Origin: Anaeromyces robustus
Taxonomy: Eukaryota; Neocallimastigomycota; Neocallimastigomycetes; Neocallimastigales; Neocallimastigaceae
Direction of reading: 5' to 3'
Assembly (NCBI GenBank): GCA_002104895.1
Contig: MCFG01000766.1
Location: 1-10,263, forward strand
DNA length: 10,263 nucleotides
Positions 1 through 6,944 of the stretch are shown one piece after another. Position 1 is the first letter of the stretch, and each line of letters starts with the position of its first letter. Under the pieces are notes generated by a model. The model did no database searches. It was not told the DNA's origin and saw only the letters and a program-made list of their open reading frames with translations. The translations under genes were made by a program, and so were the position numbers.

Positions 1-78
1 TCTTTATTTATTGATTTCTTGATTTACCGTTTATTATCTATTTATTATTAAGTATTATTTACTATTTATTATTTATTT

Positions 79-138
79 AGGAAAAAAGTTCCAAGAATTT
101 CATGCAGTACAATTGGCTAATTTTTAATTTATTTTTAT
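79..138 (+). repeat. Dispersed island repeat, copy A
   Basis: This island starts with AGGAAAAAAGTTCCAAGAAT and ends in a T-rich tail. It resembles the island at 1434-1490: both share AGGAA, TTCCAAGAAT, an AATTG core and a TTTTTAATT-like tail. It resembles the island at 801-860 more weakly. It interrupts TTATTTATT arrays on both sides. The function is unknown. Confidence 0.5.
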
Positions 139-481
139 GTAATTTTTATTAAATTTTTTTTTTTTTGTTCATATTATTATTTTTAGTATTATTTATTTAT
201 TAATATATACTATTTTATTATTTATTATTTATTTATTAATTAGTATGATTTTATTAATTATTATTTAATTAAATAATTATGTAAAATAATAATAATTTAT
301 TTTCACAAGCCACACTATGTATACCACATTCTAAAATATAATTATCTCTTGTTTTATTATTTATTATTTATTTATTGTTGATATATATAGAAAATTTAAT
401 AGATTTAAGACAAGCCACAAATATTAAATAATAATAAATGTATATTTATTCATGTAAATGTATTAATAAAGAATAATTATA

Positions 482-517
482 AGGTTTTATTAATAATTAA
501 AGTTACTAATAAAACCT
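482..517. repeat. Inverted repeat, 11-bp perfect stem
   Basis: AGGTTTTATTA at 482-492 is the exact reverse complement of TAATAAAACCT at 507-517, with a 14-base loop. The stem contains a GG/CC pair, which is uncommon in this DNA. It may form a hairpin in DNA or RNA. No neighbouring gene shows what it would do. Confidence 0.6.
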
Positions 518-559
518 AAAACAAAAAAATTTATTTTTAGTATTACTTAGTATTTATTA

Positions 560-719
560 TTTAGTATTATTTTACTATTTATTATTTATTTATTAACAAG
601 TATTATTAATTATTTATTATTTTTAGTATTATTTCACTATTTATTATTTATTTATTAACAAGTATTATTAATTATTTATTATTTTTAGTATTATTTCACT
701 ATTTATTATTTATTTATTA
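560..719 (+). repeat. 62-bp tandem duplication, about 2.6 copies
   Basis: AACAAGTATTATTAATTA begins at 595 and again at 657, and the intervening sequence repeats with a 62-base period to about 718. A partial earlier copy from about 560 has TTTTACTATT where the later copies have TTTCACTATT. The unit combines the AGTATTA and TTATTTATTTATTAA words used throughout the left of the window. Confidence 0.75.
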
Positions 720-800
720 TTAAGTATTATTTTACTATTATTATTTTTAGTATTATTTATTAATTACAAATAATAAAAAAAAAAACAATAAAAAAAAGTC

Positions 801-860
801 AGGAACAAATTTACAAGGGCCCTGAAATAGAATTCTTTTAATTTTCCAATTAAAATATTT
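801..860 (+). repeat. Dispersed island repeat, copy B
   Basis: The island begins AGGAACAAATTTACAAGG, contains the palindrome GGGCCC, and runs into a T-rich tail. Its first 17 bases closely match the start of the island at 1434 (AGGAACAATTTTCCAAG). An A-rich tract lies just upstream, as it does at the 1434 copy. The rest of the island has diverged. Confidence 0.45.
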
Positions 861-883
861 TTTATTTTATCAAATTTATTATA

Positions 884-920
884 TAATATTAAAATATTAA
901 TAAATAATATTTTAATATTT
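884..920. repeat. Inverted repeat, 16-bp stem with one mismatch
   Basis: TAATATTAAAATATTA at 884-899 pairs with 905-920 (15 of 16 positions) across a 5-base loop. It consists only of A and T, so some inverted matches are expected by chance. The length and short loop still make this a good hairpin or cruciform candidate. Confidence 0.5.
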
Positions 921-1410
921 ATTATTTATTTATTATTTAGTATTACTTATTAATTATTATTCATTTATTATTTAGTATTTATTATTGAAACATTTTAAGT
1001 CGAGTGATCAGTAGAACAAATTAGAAATTAGATATGATAAATGATTTTTATGAACTAGTATTTAGTTGCATTTATTAATAAAATAAAGTTGCATTTTCTT
1101 CGATATTTAAATTATATCTAATAAAATACAATTATTATTCTATTATTTATAATTATTTTATATAAAATAAAATAAAAAAAGACTTTTTAAATATATATTT
1201 TTTACTTAAATATATCTATAAATTCTTTATATATGACTAAAAAGTATTATTATTTAATATTTAAATATTACTAAATTAAATAAAAAATTCTTTTAATATT
1301 GGTAGAACGAATACTTTAATTTATTATTGATTTATTATTTATTTATTATTTATTATTTATTATTTTTATTTAGCATTATTTTATTAACAAAAAAACATCA
1401 GCAAAAAAGC
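921..1410. other. AT-rich spacer without a gene
   Basis: This interval continues the TTATTATTTA repeats at both ends. Between about 985 and 1130 the sequence is more mixed, with words such as AAGTCGAGTGATCAGTAGAAC and two GTTGCATTT words. No open frame with plausible protein content is seen on either strand. It could be a remnant of something older, but nothing identifies it. Confidence 0.6.
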
Positions 1411-1430
1411 AAAAAAAAAAAAAAAAAAAA
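1411..1430 (+). repeat. A20 homopolymer tract
   Basis: Twenty consecutive A residues directly precede the island at 1434. Shorter A-rich tracts lie just upstream (AAAAAAC, AAAAAAGC), and a similar A-rich tract precedes the island at 801. The position resembles a poly(A) end, but no retroelement coding sequence lies upstream, so simple-repeat expansion is at least as likely. Confidence 0.8.
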
Positions 1431-1433
1431 TTA

Positions 1434-1490
1434 AGGAACAATTTTCCAAGAATCCACCAATTAAATTGATTAATCTTTAATTAATTTTTT
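1434..1490 (+). repeat. Dispersed island repeat, copy C
   Basis: The island begins AGGAACAATTTTCCAAGAAT. It shares its start with the island at 801, and TTCCAAGAAT plus the T-rich tail with the island at 79. The three islands are about 720 and 630 bases apart and each is followed by TTATTTATT arrays. This suggests a composite unit of island plus array that has been duplicated. Confidence 0.5.
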
Positions 1491-1522
1491 CATTCATTTT
1501 TCCAAATAAATTTATTATTAAT

Positions 1523-1890
1523 TATTTTTAGTATTACTCTAGTATTTATTATTTATTTATTAATAAGTATTACTTTAATATTTATTATTTATTTATTAAT
1601 AAATATTATTTTATTATTTATTATTTATTTATTAATAAATATTATTTTATTATTTATTATTTATTTATTAATAAATATTATTTTATTATTTATTATTTAT
1701 TTATTAATAAATATTATTTTATTATTTATTATTTATTTATTAATAAATATTACTTTTGTATTTATTAATTATTTATTAATAAATATTACTTTTGTATTTA
1801 TTAATTATTTATTAATAAATATTACTTTTGTATTTATTATTTATTTATTAATAAGTATTACTTTATTATTTATTATTTTTAGTATTATTT
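1523..1890 (+). repeat. 36-bp minisatellite, about ten units
   Basis: The word ATTAATAA(A/G)T recurs at 1559, 1595, 1631, 1667, 1703, 1739, 1775, 1811 and 1847, exactly 36 bases apart each time. Degenerate units flank both ends. Two sub-types exist: units near 1595-1738 contain TATTATTTTATTATT, while those from 1739 contain TATTACTTTTGTATT, so blocks of sub-type appear to have been copied together. Seven units contain the perfect 16-base palindrome TATTTATTAATAAATA; the end units have AAGT instead of AAAT, which breaks it. Although 36 is a multiple of three, the translation is only I/N/Y/F/L and meets a stop in the later sub-type, so coding is unlikely. Confidence 0.92.
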
Positions 1891-1950
1891 TTTTTTTAAT
1901 AAATTTTTTCCCAATAACAATTGAAAATAATTAAAAAATAAATATGAAAT

Positions 1951-1995
1951 AAAAGTATTTATTTAAATGTATTAAATATTTAAATAAATACTTTT
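1951..1995. repeat. Perfect 18-bp inverted repeat
   Basis: AAAAGTATTTATTTAAAT at 1951-1968 is the exact reverse complement of 1978-1995, with a 9-base loop. It lies about 60 bases beyond the 36-bp minisatellite and is followed by a T run, so a transcript from the plus strand would carry a stem followed by U residues. In a fungal nucleus this is not a terminator signal. A small foldback or a cruciform is the more likely reading. Confidence 0.7.
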
Positions 1996-2601
1996 TTTTT
2001 ATTAAATAGCTTTTTCTATTTTTTTTTAAATATATTTAAACTTCAATTATGAATTACTATATTATAATCAATAAATACTCTAAATGTAATAATTCGATAA
2101 GAATATTATAACATCTCGAATAAAGAAAAAATTATTTTTTTTAGTAATATTTTTTTTTAATTTTGGATTTAATATTTTACTACAAGTATCATTAATTTCC
2201 CACATAAATGGTTTAGTCATTTAATTGGTTTATAATAATTCTATTTTTTAAGGTTTCCTTCTAATATTTATTTTATTATTTCAAATAAAATGAAGTTTTA
2301 CATTATTAAATCTATTTATAAAAAAGAATTCAAGTTTTTAATATTTTTGTAACTCTCCTTTAAATTGATTCTAAATATCAACATGTTTTTCTTTTAAATT
2401 GATTTTAAATATTTTAATATAAATTTTTAATATAAAAAATTACTCTTTTCATATAATAACAATAATATTTAATTTAATAGATTTTAATATATAATATTTA
2501 TAAAATAATATATATATTTTTAATTTATTAACATATAATATTATTTACAATATCTGTAACTTTTTATTTAGAAAAAAATAATTTTGAATTTTTTTTTTTT
2601 G
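1996..2601. other. Upstream spacer of the sugar transporter
   Basis: No gene is seen. The composition is mixed AT-rich with T runs. A degenerate direct repeat with the core TTTAAATTGATT(C/T)TAAATAT occurs at 2358-2378 and 2391-2412. It may be part of the transporter's upstream control region, but the word is too AT-rich to assign to a known factor. Confidence 0.6.
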
Positions 2602-2610
2602 TATAAAAAG
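2589..2610 (+). promoter_or_regulatory. TATA box candidate with T12 tract for the transporter
   Basis: A run of twelve T at 2589-2600 is followed by TATAAAAAG at 2602-2610, 85 bases before the ATG at 2687. The spacing suits a short 5' leader. TATA-like words are common in this DNA, but TATAAAAAG is a close match to the consensus and its position is right. Confidence 0.5.
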
Positions 2611-2686
2611 AAGAAAAATTCGCAAAAAAAAAAAAATAAAAATCAATAATAATTTAAGAAAAAAAAATTAATTTAAGTAAAAAAAA

Positions 2687-4261
2687 ATGAACTCATTTCA
2701 ATTGTTAGTTTGTGTTACAGCCTCATTTTGTGGGCTTCTTTTCGGTTATGAAGTTGGTGTCATGAATGTAGTTAACACTATGGATGCCTTCAACATTTAC
2801 TTTGGTTTAAATAAATGGGATGGTTCTTCTGTTAATGAATATGGTAAGAACCCAGCCGAAGATAAGGATCACCCAAATGCTACCGAATTATTCTACCGTT
2901 CATTACAAGAAGGTACTGATAAAGATTGGAGATCAGGTATGATTAATTCAGCTTTCCTTTTAGGTTCTGTTCTTGGTGCTCTTGTTGCCACCTACTTTGG
3001 TGAAAAATACGGTCGTAGAAACAGTATTATTGTTGGTGCTTGTATTTTCATTGTTGGTATTTTCCTTGAAGCTTTCTCTCCAGCAAACTACCTCTTCATT
3101 TCCTTTGGTCGTATTGTTGCTGGTATTGCTATTGGTTTAAACAGTGTCATTGCTCCAACTTATATTTCTGAAGTTGCTCCAGCCAAATACAGAGGTACTC
3201 TTTCTTCTTGTTATCAACTTATGACTACTTTCGGTATTGTTATTGCTGCTGCTATTAATTCTATCATTTGGTACAAGACTAATTTCAAACCAGAAGGTTT
3301 AGCTAATGCTAAGGAAACAAGAAAAGGTCATGAAGAAGATCAACTTGACAATATGGAATGGAAACTTGCTCTTTTAATGCAACTTGTTCCAGGTATTGGT
3401 CTTGCTGTTCTTATGTTCTTCCTTCCAAAATCACCAAGATGGTTATGTTCCAAGGATCGTGATGAAGAAGCTGCTGAAGTTCTTGCTAAGCTTAATGCTA
3501 CCTCTTCTTCTGACTCTCTTGTCCAAGAAGAACTTAAAGCCATTCAAGAAGATGTTGCTGCTACTCGTGCTGCTGGTTCTTCCTCTGTTAGTGAACTTTT
3601 CAGTTCAGTTGTTCGTCGTCGTACTTTCATTACCTTCCTTATGCAATTATTCCAACAATGGACTGGTATTAACCAAATTATGTATTACCAATCTCAAGTA
3701 TACGAAAGAATGGGTTTCACTAAATTCACATCTACTTGTGTTTTACCAATTATTAACAATTTAGTTAACTTTGTCTCTACCTTCCCAGGTATGTGGGGTA
3801 TTGAAAAGTTAGGTCGTAAAACTTTATTAGTTATTGGTGCTATTATGATGGCTGTTTTCCATTTAGGTGTTTTCATTTGCTCTACTCAAACTCAAAAGGA
3901 ACAAGACAATCCAGCTATTAAGGTTGCTAATTCTTGGAAGATTGCTGCTGTTATCTGTATTTTCTGTTTCGTCTTCTCCTTCGCTTGGACTTGGGGTCCA
4001 GTCCCATGGGTCTACCAAGCTGAAGTCTTCCCACTCCGTGTTAGAGTTAAGGGTTCTGCTGTTGGTAGTTTATCTAACTACTTCAACAATTGGATTCTTA
4101 CTTTCCTTGGTCCATACCTTATGACCCACTGGAAGAAGTATACTTTCCTTCTTTTCGCTGTCTGCTGTTTCATTGCTTGGGCCTACTCTCAATTCTACGT
4201 TATTGAATCTAAGGGTCTTAACTTAGAAGAAATGGATGCTAAGATGTCTGGTAAAGCTTAA
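2687..4261 (+). CDS. MFS sugar transporter (hexose/pentose type), intact
   Basis: This is a complete, intronless 524-residue major facilitator superfamily sugar transporter, expected in the plasma membrane with twelve helices. Visible motifs are CGLLFGYEVG in helix 1 (15-24, Glu where Asp is usual), GEKYGRR (105-111), GRIVAGIAIGLN (141-152) leading into YISEVAPAKYRG (159-170), PKSPRWL (247-253, usually PESPRWL), QQWTGINQIMYY (323-334), LGRK (375-378), FAWTWGPVPWVYQAEVFPLRVR (432-453 region) and a C-terminal ESKGLNLEEMD (507-517, compare PETKGLSLEEI). The outer loop after helix 1 is long (about 28-82) and carries an N-glycosylation sequon at Asn64. The start is firm: TAA lies in frame at 2678-2680. 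The cytoplasmic N-terminus is very short, with about four residues before helix 1. Codons favour GGT, GCT, GTT, CTT and TTA, unlike the flanks. Family assignment is certain; the sugar carried (glucose, xylose or other) is not readable from sequence. Confidence 0.95.
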   Translation: MNSFQLLVCVTASFCGLLFGYEVGVMNVVNTMDAFNIYFGLNKWDGSSVNEYGKNPAEDKDHPNATELFYRSLQEGTDKDWRSGMINSAFLLGSVLGALVATYFGEKYGRRNSIIVGACIFIVGIFLEAFSPANYLFISFGRIVAGIAIGLNSVIAPTYISEVAPAKYRGTLSSCYQLMTTFGIVIAAAINSIIWYKTNFKPEGLANAKETRKGHEEDQLDNMEWKLALLMQLVPGIGLAVLMFFLPKSPRWLCSKDRDEEAAEVLAKLNATSSSDSLVQEELKAIQEDVAATRAAGSSSVSELFSSVVRRRTFITFLMQLFQQWTGINQIMYYQSQVYERMGFTKFTSTCVLPIINNLVNFVSTFPGMWGIEKLGRKTLLVIGAIMMAVFHLGVFICSTQTQKEQDNPAIKVANSWKIAAVICIFCFVFSFAWTWGPVPWVYQAEVFPLRVRVKGSAVGSLSNYFNNWILTFLGPYLMTHWKKYTFLLFAVCCFIAWAYSQFYVIESKGLNLEEMDAKMSGKA

Positions 4262-4268
4262 GTGCCCT

Positions 4269-4286
4269 AATAAAAAAATGAATAAA
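4269..4286 (+). terminator. Candidate poly(A) signals of the transporter
   Basis: AATAAA occurs at 4269-4274 and again at 4281-4286, 8 and 20 bases after the stop codon. Both are in the expected place, but such words are frequent in this AT-rich DNA. The short GTGCCC just after the stop is the last part with normal composition. Confidence 0.35.
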
Positions 4287-5249
4287 AAATATACAAACAA
4301 CAATTGAAATTAATTAAATATATAACATATAAAAAAATAAAAATAGATTAGTTAATAATTTTAATAATTAAAGAACATTAATTTAATATATTAGAAAAAA
4401 TATGTTTTTTATTGTTTTTTTGTTTAATAAGATTTATTATAAATTAATAACTTTTTAAACACCTTTTTTTTCAATATTTAACATATTTTTAATAATTAAT
4501 TATTACTAATTAAAAATTTAAAAAAATGAAAAGTAAATAGTATAATATAATATTATTTATTTAAAAAAAAAAAGAAAAAAAATTAAATATTACTTTTATA
4601 AAAAAGGTAATACAAACTTATCCTAACTTAACAACAAAAACTTAACTTAACTTAACTTAAAATTAATTATATTTGTTTTTAAATAATATTAATTAATAAA
4701 ATTAATATAAAAACAAAAAAAAATAGTGTTTTTGTTTTGTATTTTTTTTAGTGTAATAATTAAACTAATAAATACTATTTAAAATGTGTAAAGTTTTTAT
4801 AAATTATAAAAATTTGTTTTTTGTTTATATTATTTTTTATTGAATTATAATATTATAATAAAACATTAAAATGTTAGGGATTTTAATAATTGAAAATAAT
4901 TAAATTTGGAGATTATAATGTTTATGATATTTTTTAAGATTTAATTTAAAGAAAATAATAATTTATTCATAAAAAAATAATAATATAAATAATTAAATAT
5001 TAATGATTATAAATTCAACTGATAAATAAAAAGAATATTTAAAAACTTTTTTTTATGGAAATAATAACAATCAAGTTTGAACTCTTTGGGATACAATATT
5101 AATTAAATAAAATTTCTCAATGATTTAATTTATAAAATATACACATGTAAAATAAAGTCAAATTATCATAATCATTAATTATAAATAATATAATTATTTT
5201 CATTAAAATATACGTTTTTATTGAAACTTTATTAACATATTAAGTCTAA
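4287..5249. other. Gene-free AT-rich spacer
   Basis: No reading frame with protein-like content is seen on either strand. The pentamer CTTAA is repeated four times at 4641-4660, just after related TAACTTAACA words. An A-rich block around 4711-4722 faces a T-rich block around 4729-4750 and could pair loosely. Scattered less AT-rich words near 5072-5095 (CAAGTTTGAACTCTTTGGG) do not extend into a coding frame. Confidence 0.6.
4641..4660 (+). repeat. (CTTAA)4 pentamer repeat
   Basis: Four perfect CTTAA units lie in a row, with CTAACTTAACA just upstream. This is a short interstitial simple repeat and does not match a usual fungal telomere unit. Confidence 0.8.
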
Positions 5250-5411
5250 ATGGAATATCCAATTTTTGATAATAATTTCATTAATAATATAAACTAATAG
5301 TACAATATTATTGAAGATTTAAAGAGAACTATTATTTTTATTTATATTAATGATTCATATAGTGGAAATATATCGTTAATTTATTTTTTATTTAAAATGA
5401 TGTTATGTTAG
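5250..5411 (+). pseudogene. Possible decayed small reading frame
   Basis: From ATG at 5250 the frame reads 15 codons (beginning MEYPIFDNNF), then two adjacent stops, TAA and TAG at 5295-5300. It then stays open for 36 codons to TAG at 5409. The amino acid mix after the stops (EDLKRT, NDSYSGN) is richer than the I/N/K/Y/F output typical of spacer here. I do not recognise the protein. It may be a remnant of a coding sequence or chance; there is no second line of support. Confidence 0.15.
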
Positions 5412-5509
5412 TAATATTTTATTAAAATATAAATATTTTTTATTAAAATATTATAACATTAAGATTTAACTTATTAATATTTTATTAAAATATAAATATT
5501 TTAAATCTT
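5401..5509. repeat. Nested foldbacks sharing a 28-bp direct repeat
   Basis: A 28-base word starting TAATATTTTATTAAAATATA occurs at 5412-5439 and 5475-5502. The second copy sits inside a centred palindrome: AAGATTTAA (5461-5469) pairs with TTAAATCTT (5501-5509), and ATATTTTA (5477-5484) pairs with TAAAATAT (5486-5493). Both pairs are centred on base 5485. The first copy lies in a looser foldback spanning 5401-5460 (TGTTAT to ATAACA). No transposase gene is linked, so a small foldback element is only a possibility. Confidence 0.55.
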
Positions 5510-5850
5510 GTATTATTACATATACTATTTATTAATATTTATTAAACATTTTTATTTAATATAATATATAATAAAAGTATTTAATATAATTATTAAATAA
5601 AACTATTTAATAATTCTATTTAATTAGAATATATTGCTTAAAAATTTTATAAACATATTTAATAATTATATAATTATTATTAAAATGAATTGATGTATTA
5701 TTAAAAGAAAGTACAATTTAATTTAATAATTTATATATTTTATTAAAGTATTGTATAATTTTTTATTATTTTGTACATTTTGATAAATACTTTGTTATTA
5801 AAATGTCTATTAATAAGAAATTTATAAATATTAATGCATATTTATACTAT
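5510..5850. other. Gene-free AT-rich spacer downstream of the pseudogene
   Basis: I see no protein-like frame. On the minus strand this interval follows the last readable residues of the ankyrin-type fragment, and similarity to the larger gene cannot be followed into it. It consists of TTATTAAA and TAATTATT words. Confidence 0.55.
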
Positions 5851-6118
5851 TCATTTTTGAATTAGTTTTAACCCTGACAGAATAGTATTAACTTGACCAT
5901 TTCATTACAAAAATTAAAATTAATATCTGCTCCATGTAATAATAAATATTCAAGTTCAAGTTGATTTTTTGAGATAGCATAAATAATGGGATTAACTGAT
6001 TCTTTTTTCATTCAACTTGGAATTATATAATTGAAATTTCCATAACCAATTACATCAAGAACTTTTACAATTTTTTTAACAGGAATATTTTATAAATTAA
6101 ATAGGATAATATATTAAA
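5851..6118 (-). pseudogene. Ankyrin-type gene fragment, degenerate
   Basis: Read on the minus strand, this matches the inner part (about residues 170-256) of the gene at 6945-8144. It begins FNILSYLIYK in one frame. After a one-base loss in the A run at 6088-6091 it continues NIPVKKIVKVLDVIGYGNFNYIIPS, meets TGA at 6014-6012 where the larger gene has TTG (Leu), then reads MKKESVNPIIYAISKN and LLLHGADINFNF. A second frameshift near 5898-5895 leads to QVNTILSGLKLIQK and a stop at 5853-5851. About half the residues agree by eye over some 60 positions, including the ankyrin signatures P-IIYAISKN and GAD(I/V)NFNF. No start or upstream region is present; the upstream side ends in the microsatellite at 6119. 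It cannot encode a working protein as it stands. Confidence 0.88.
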
Positions 6119-6281
6119 TTTAAATAAATGAATAAATAAATGAATAAAAAAATAAATAATAAATAAATAATAAATAAATAATAAATAAATAAATAAATAA
6201 ATAATAAATAAATAAATAATAAATAAATAAATAATAAATAAATAAATAATAAATAAATAATAAATAAATAAATAAATAATG
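6119..6281 (+). repeat. AAAT/AAT compound microsatellite
   Basis: Runs of AAAT tetramers are broken at intervals by AAT, giving local periods of 11 and 15 bases. It is the reverse complement in style of the TTATTTATT arrays at 1-1890, so the transporter lies between repeat fields of opposite orientation. It directly abuts the truncated upstream side of the ankyrin-type pseudogene. Confidence 0.9.
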
Positions 6282-6727
6282 ATATTTAATTACAATATTA
6301 TTTATTTTTCATCATTAATTAATTAATTATTTATTTGATTATATTATTATTATTACAATTATTATTATAAATATATATATATATATTTATATAGTATAGT
6401 AGATTTTTTTAACATTAATTCCCATTACACCGATTAATATAATTAAAAAAAAGAAAAATAAAAAAGATATAATAAATAATATATAATATTTATTTATTAA
6501 TTTTGATTATTAATTATATATTCAAGTTTTATTACATAATTAAGTTAAAAATACATATATATATATATTTGATTATTTATAATATATATTTATTTGATTT
6601 TTTAGTATATATCAAATTTAACATATTATAATATATCTTTAATATTATATATTAAAAACTTTTTAGAAAAATATATTATATTATTTAATAATATTTAATA
6701 ACACTATATATTAAAAATACTTATATA
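6282..6727. other. Spacer with TA-dinucleotide runs
   Basis: No supported gene is present. TA runs occur around 6371-6388 and 6553-6568. On the minus strand a 38-codon open stretch ending at about 6390 gives a hydrophobic peptide (FLFFFFLIILIGVMGINVKK), but its only Met is internal and T-rich DNA produces such peptides by chance. Confidence 0.5.
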
Positions 6728-6870
6728 AATATTTAATTATCATTGTTTAATAAAATATAAAATATTTAATTATTATTGTTTAATAAAATATAAAATATTT
6801 AATTATCATTGTTTAATAAAATATAAAATATTTAATTATCATTGTTTAATAAAATATAAAATATTTAGTT
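6728..6870 (+). repeat. 33-bp minisatellite, 4.3 copies
   Basis: The unit beginning AATATTTAATTATCATTGTT repeats at 6728, 6761, 6794 and 6827, with a partial fifth copy from 6860. Copy 2 has TATTATTG where the others have TATCATTG; the copies are otherwise nearly identical, which points to recent expansion. The array ends about 75 bases past the stop of the minus-strand ankyrin-type gene and could lie in or near its 3' untranslated region. Confidence 0.92.
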
Positions 6871-6908
6871 ATTTTTTATCAATTTTTTAAAATTATTTTA
6901 AAAATAAT

Positions 6909-6914
6909 TTTATT
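6909..6914 (-). terminator. Candidate poly(A) signal of the ankyrin-type gene
   Basis: AATAAA on the minus strand lies 31 bases beyond the TAA stop at 6947-6945. Its position suits a short 3' untranslated region, but the word is common in this DNA. Confidence 0.25.
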
Positions 6915-6944
6915 TTCATTAATTGTTATATAAATAAATTTTAA

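Larger units (their letters stand above)
1..780. repeat. TTATTATTTATTTATTA low-complexity field
   Basis: No gene is visible here. The stretch is built from variations of TTATTATTTATTTATTA and TTTTTAGTATTA, with short interruptions. A 10-base word, ACAAGCCACA, occurs at 305-314 and again at 410-419; both copies contain more G and C than anything around them. No reading frame of useful length or protein-like composition is seen on either strand. The same vocabulary continues to about 1890, so this is the first part of one larger repeat field. Confidence 0.8.

Noticed and set aside
1559-1765. 36-bp array read as a 12-residue protein repeat
   Set aside because: The frame gives only I, N, K, Y, F and L, has no start codon and hits TAA once the second sub-type begins.
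1-1890. CRISPR-like array
   Set aside because: The repeats are contiguous tandem units without distinct spacers, in eukaryotic-style DNA with no cas genes.
3340-3543. Minus-strand open frame of 67 codons
   Set aside because: It lies inside the transporter on the opposite strand and mirrors its codon pattern; no independent support.
3384-3764. Plus-strand frame of 126 codons rich in Leu and Ser
   Set aside because: Out-of-frame shadow of the transporter; the Leu/Val-rich content comes from shifted GTT/CTT/GCT codons.
3694-3876. Minus-strand frame of 60 codons
   Set aside because: Shadow inside the transporter with no family resemblance.
3867-4124. Plus-strand frame of 85 codons
   Set aside because: Shadow in another frame over conserved helices 9-11 of the transporter.
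6390-6506. Small hydrophobic peptide on the minus strand
   Set aside because: T-rich DNA yields Phe/Leu/Ile peptides by chance; the only Met is internal and there is no further support.
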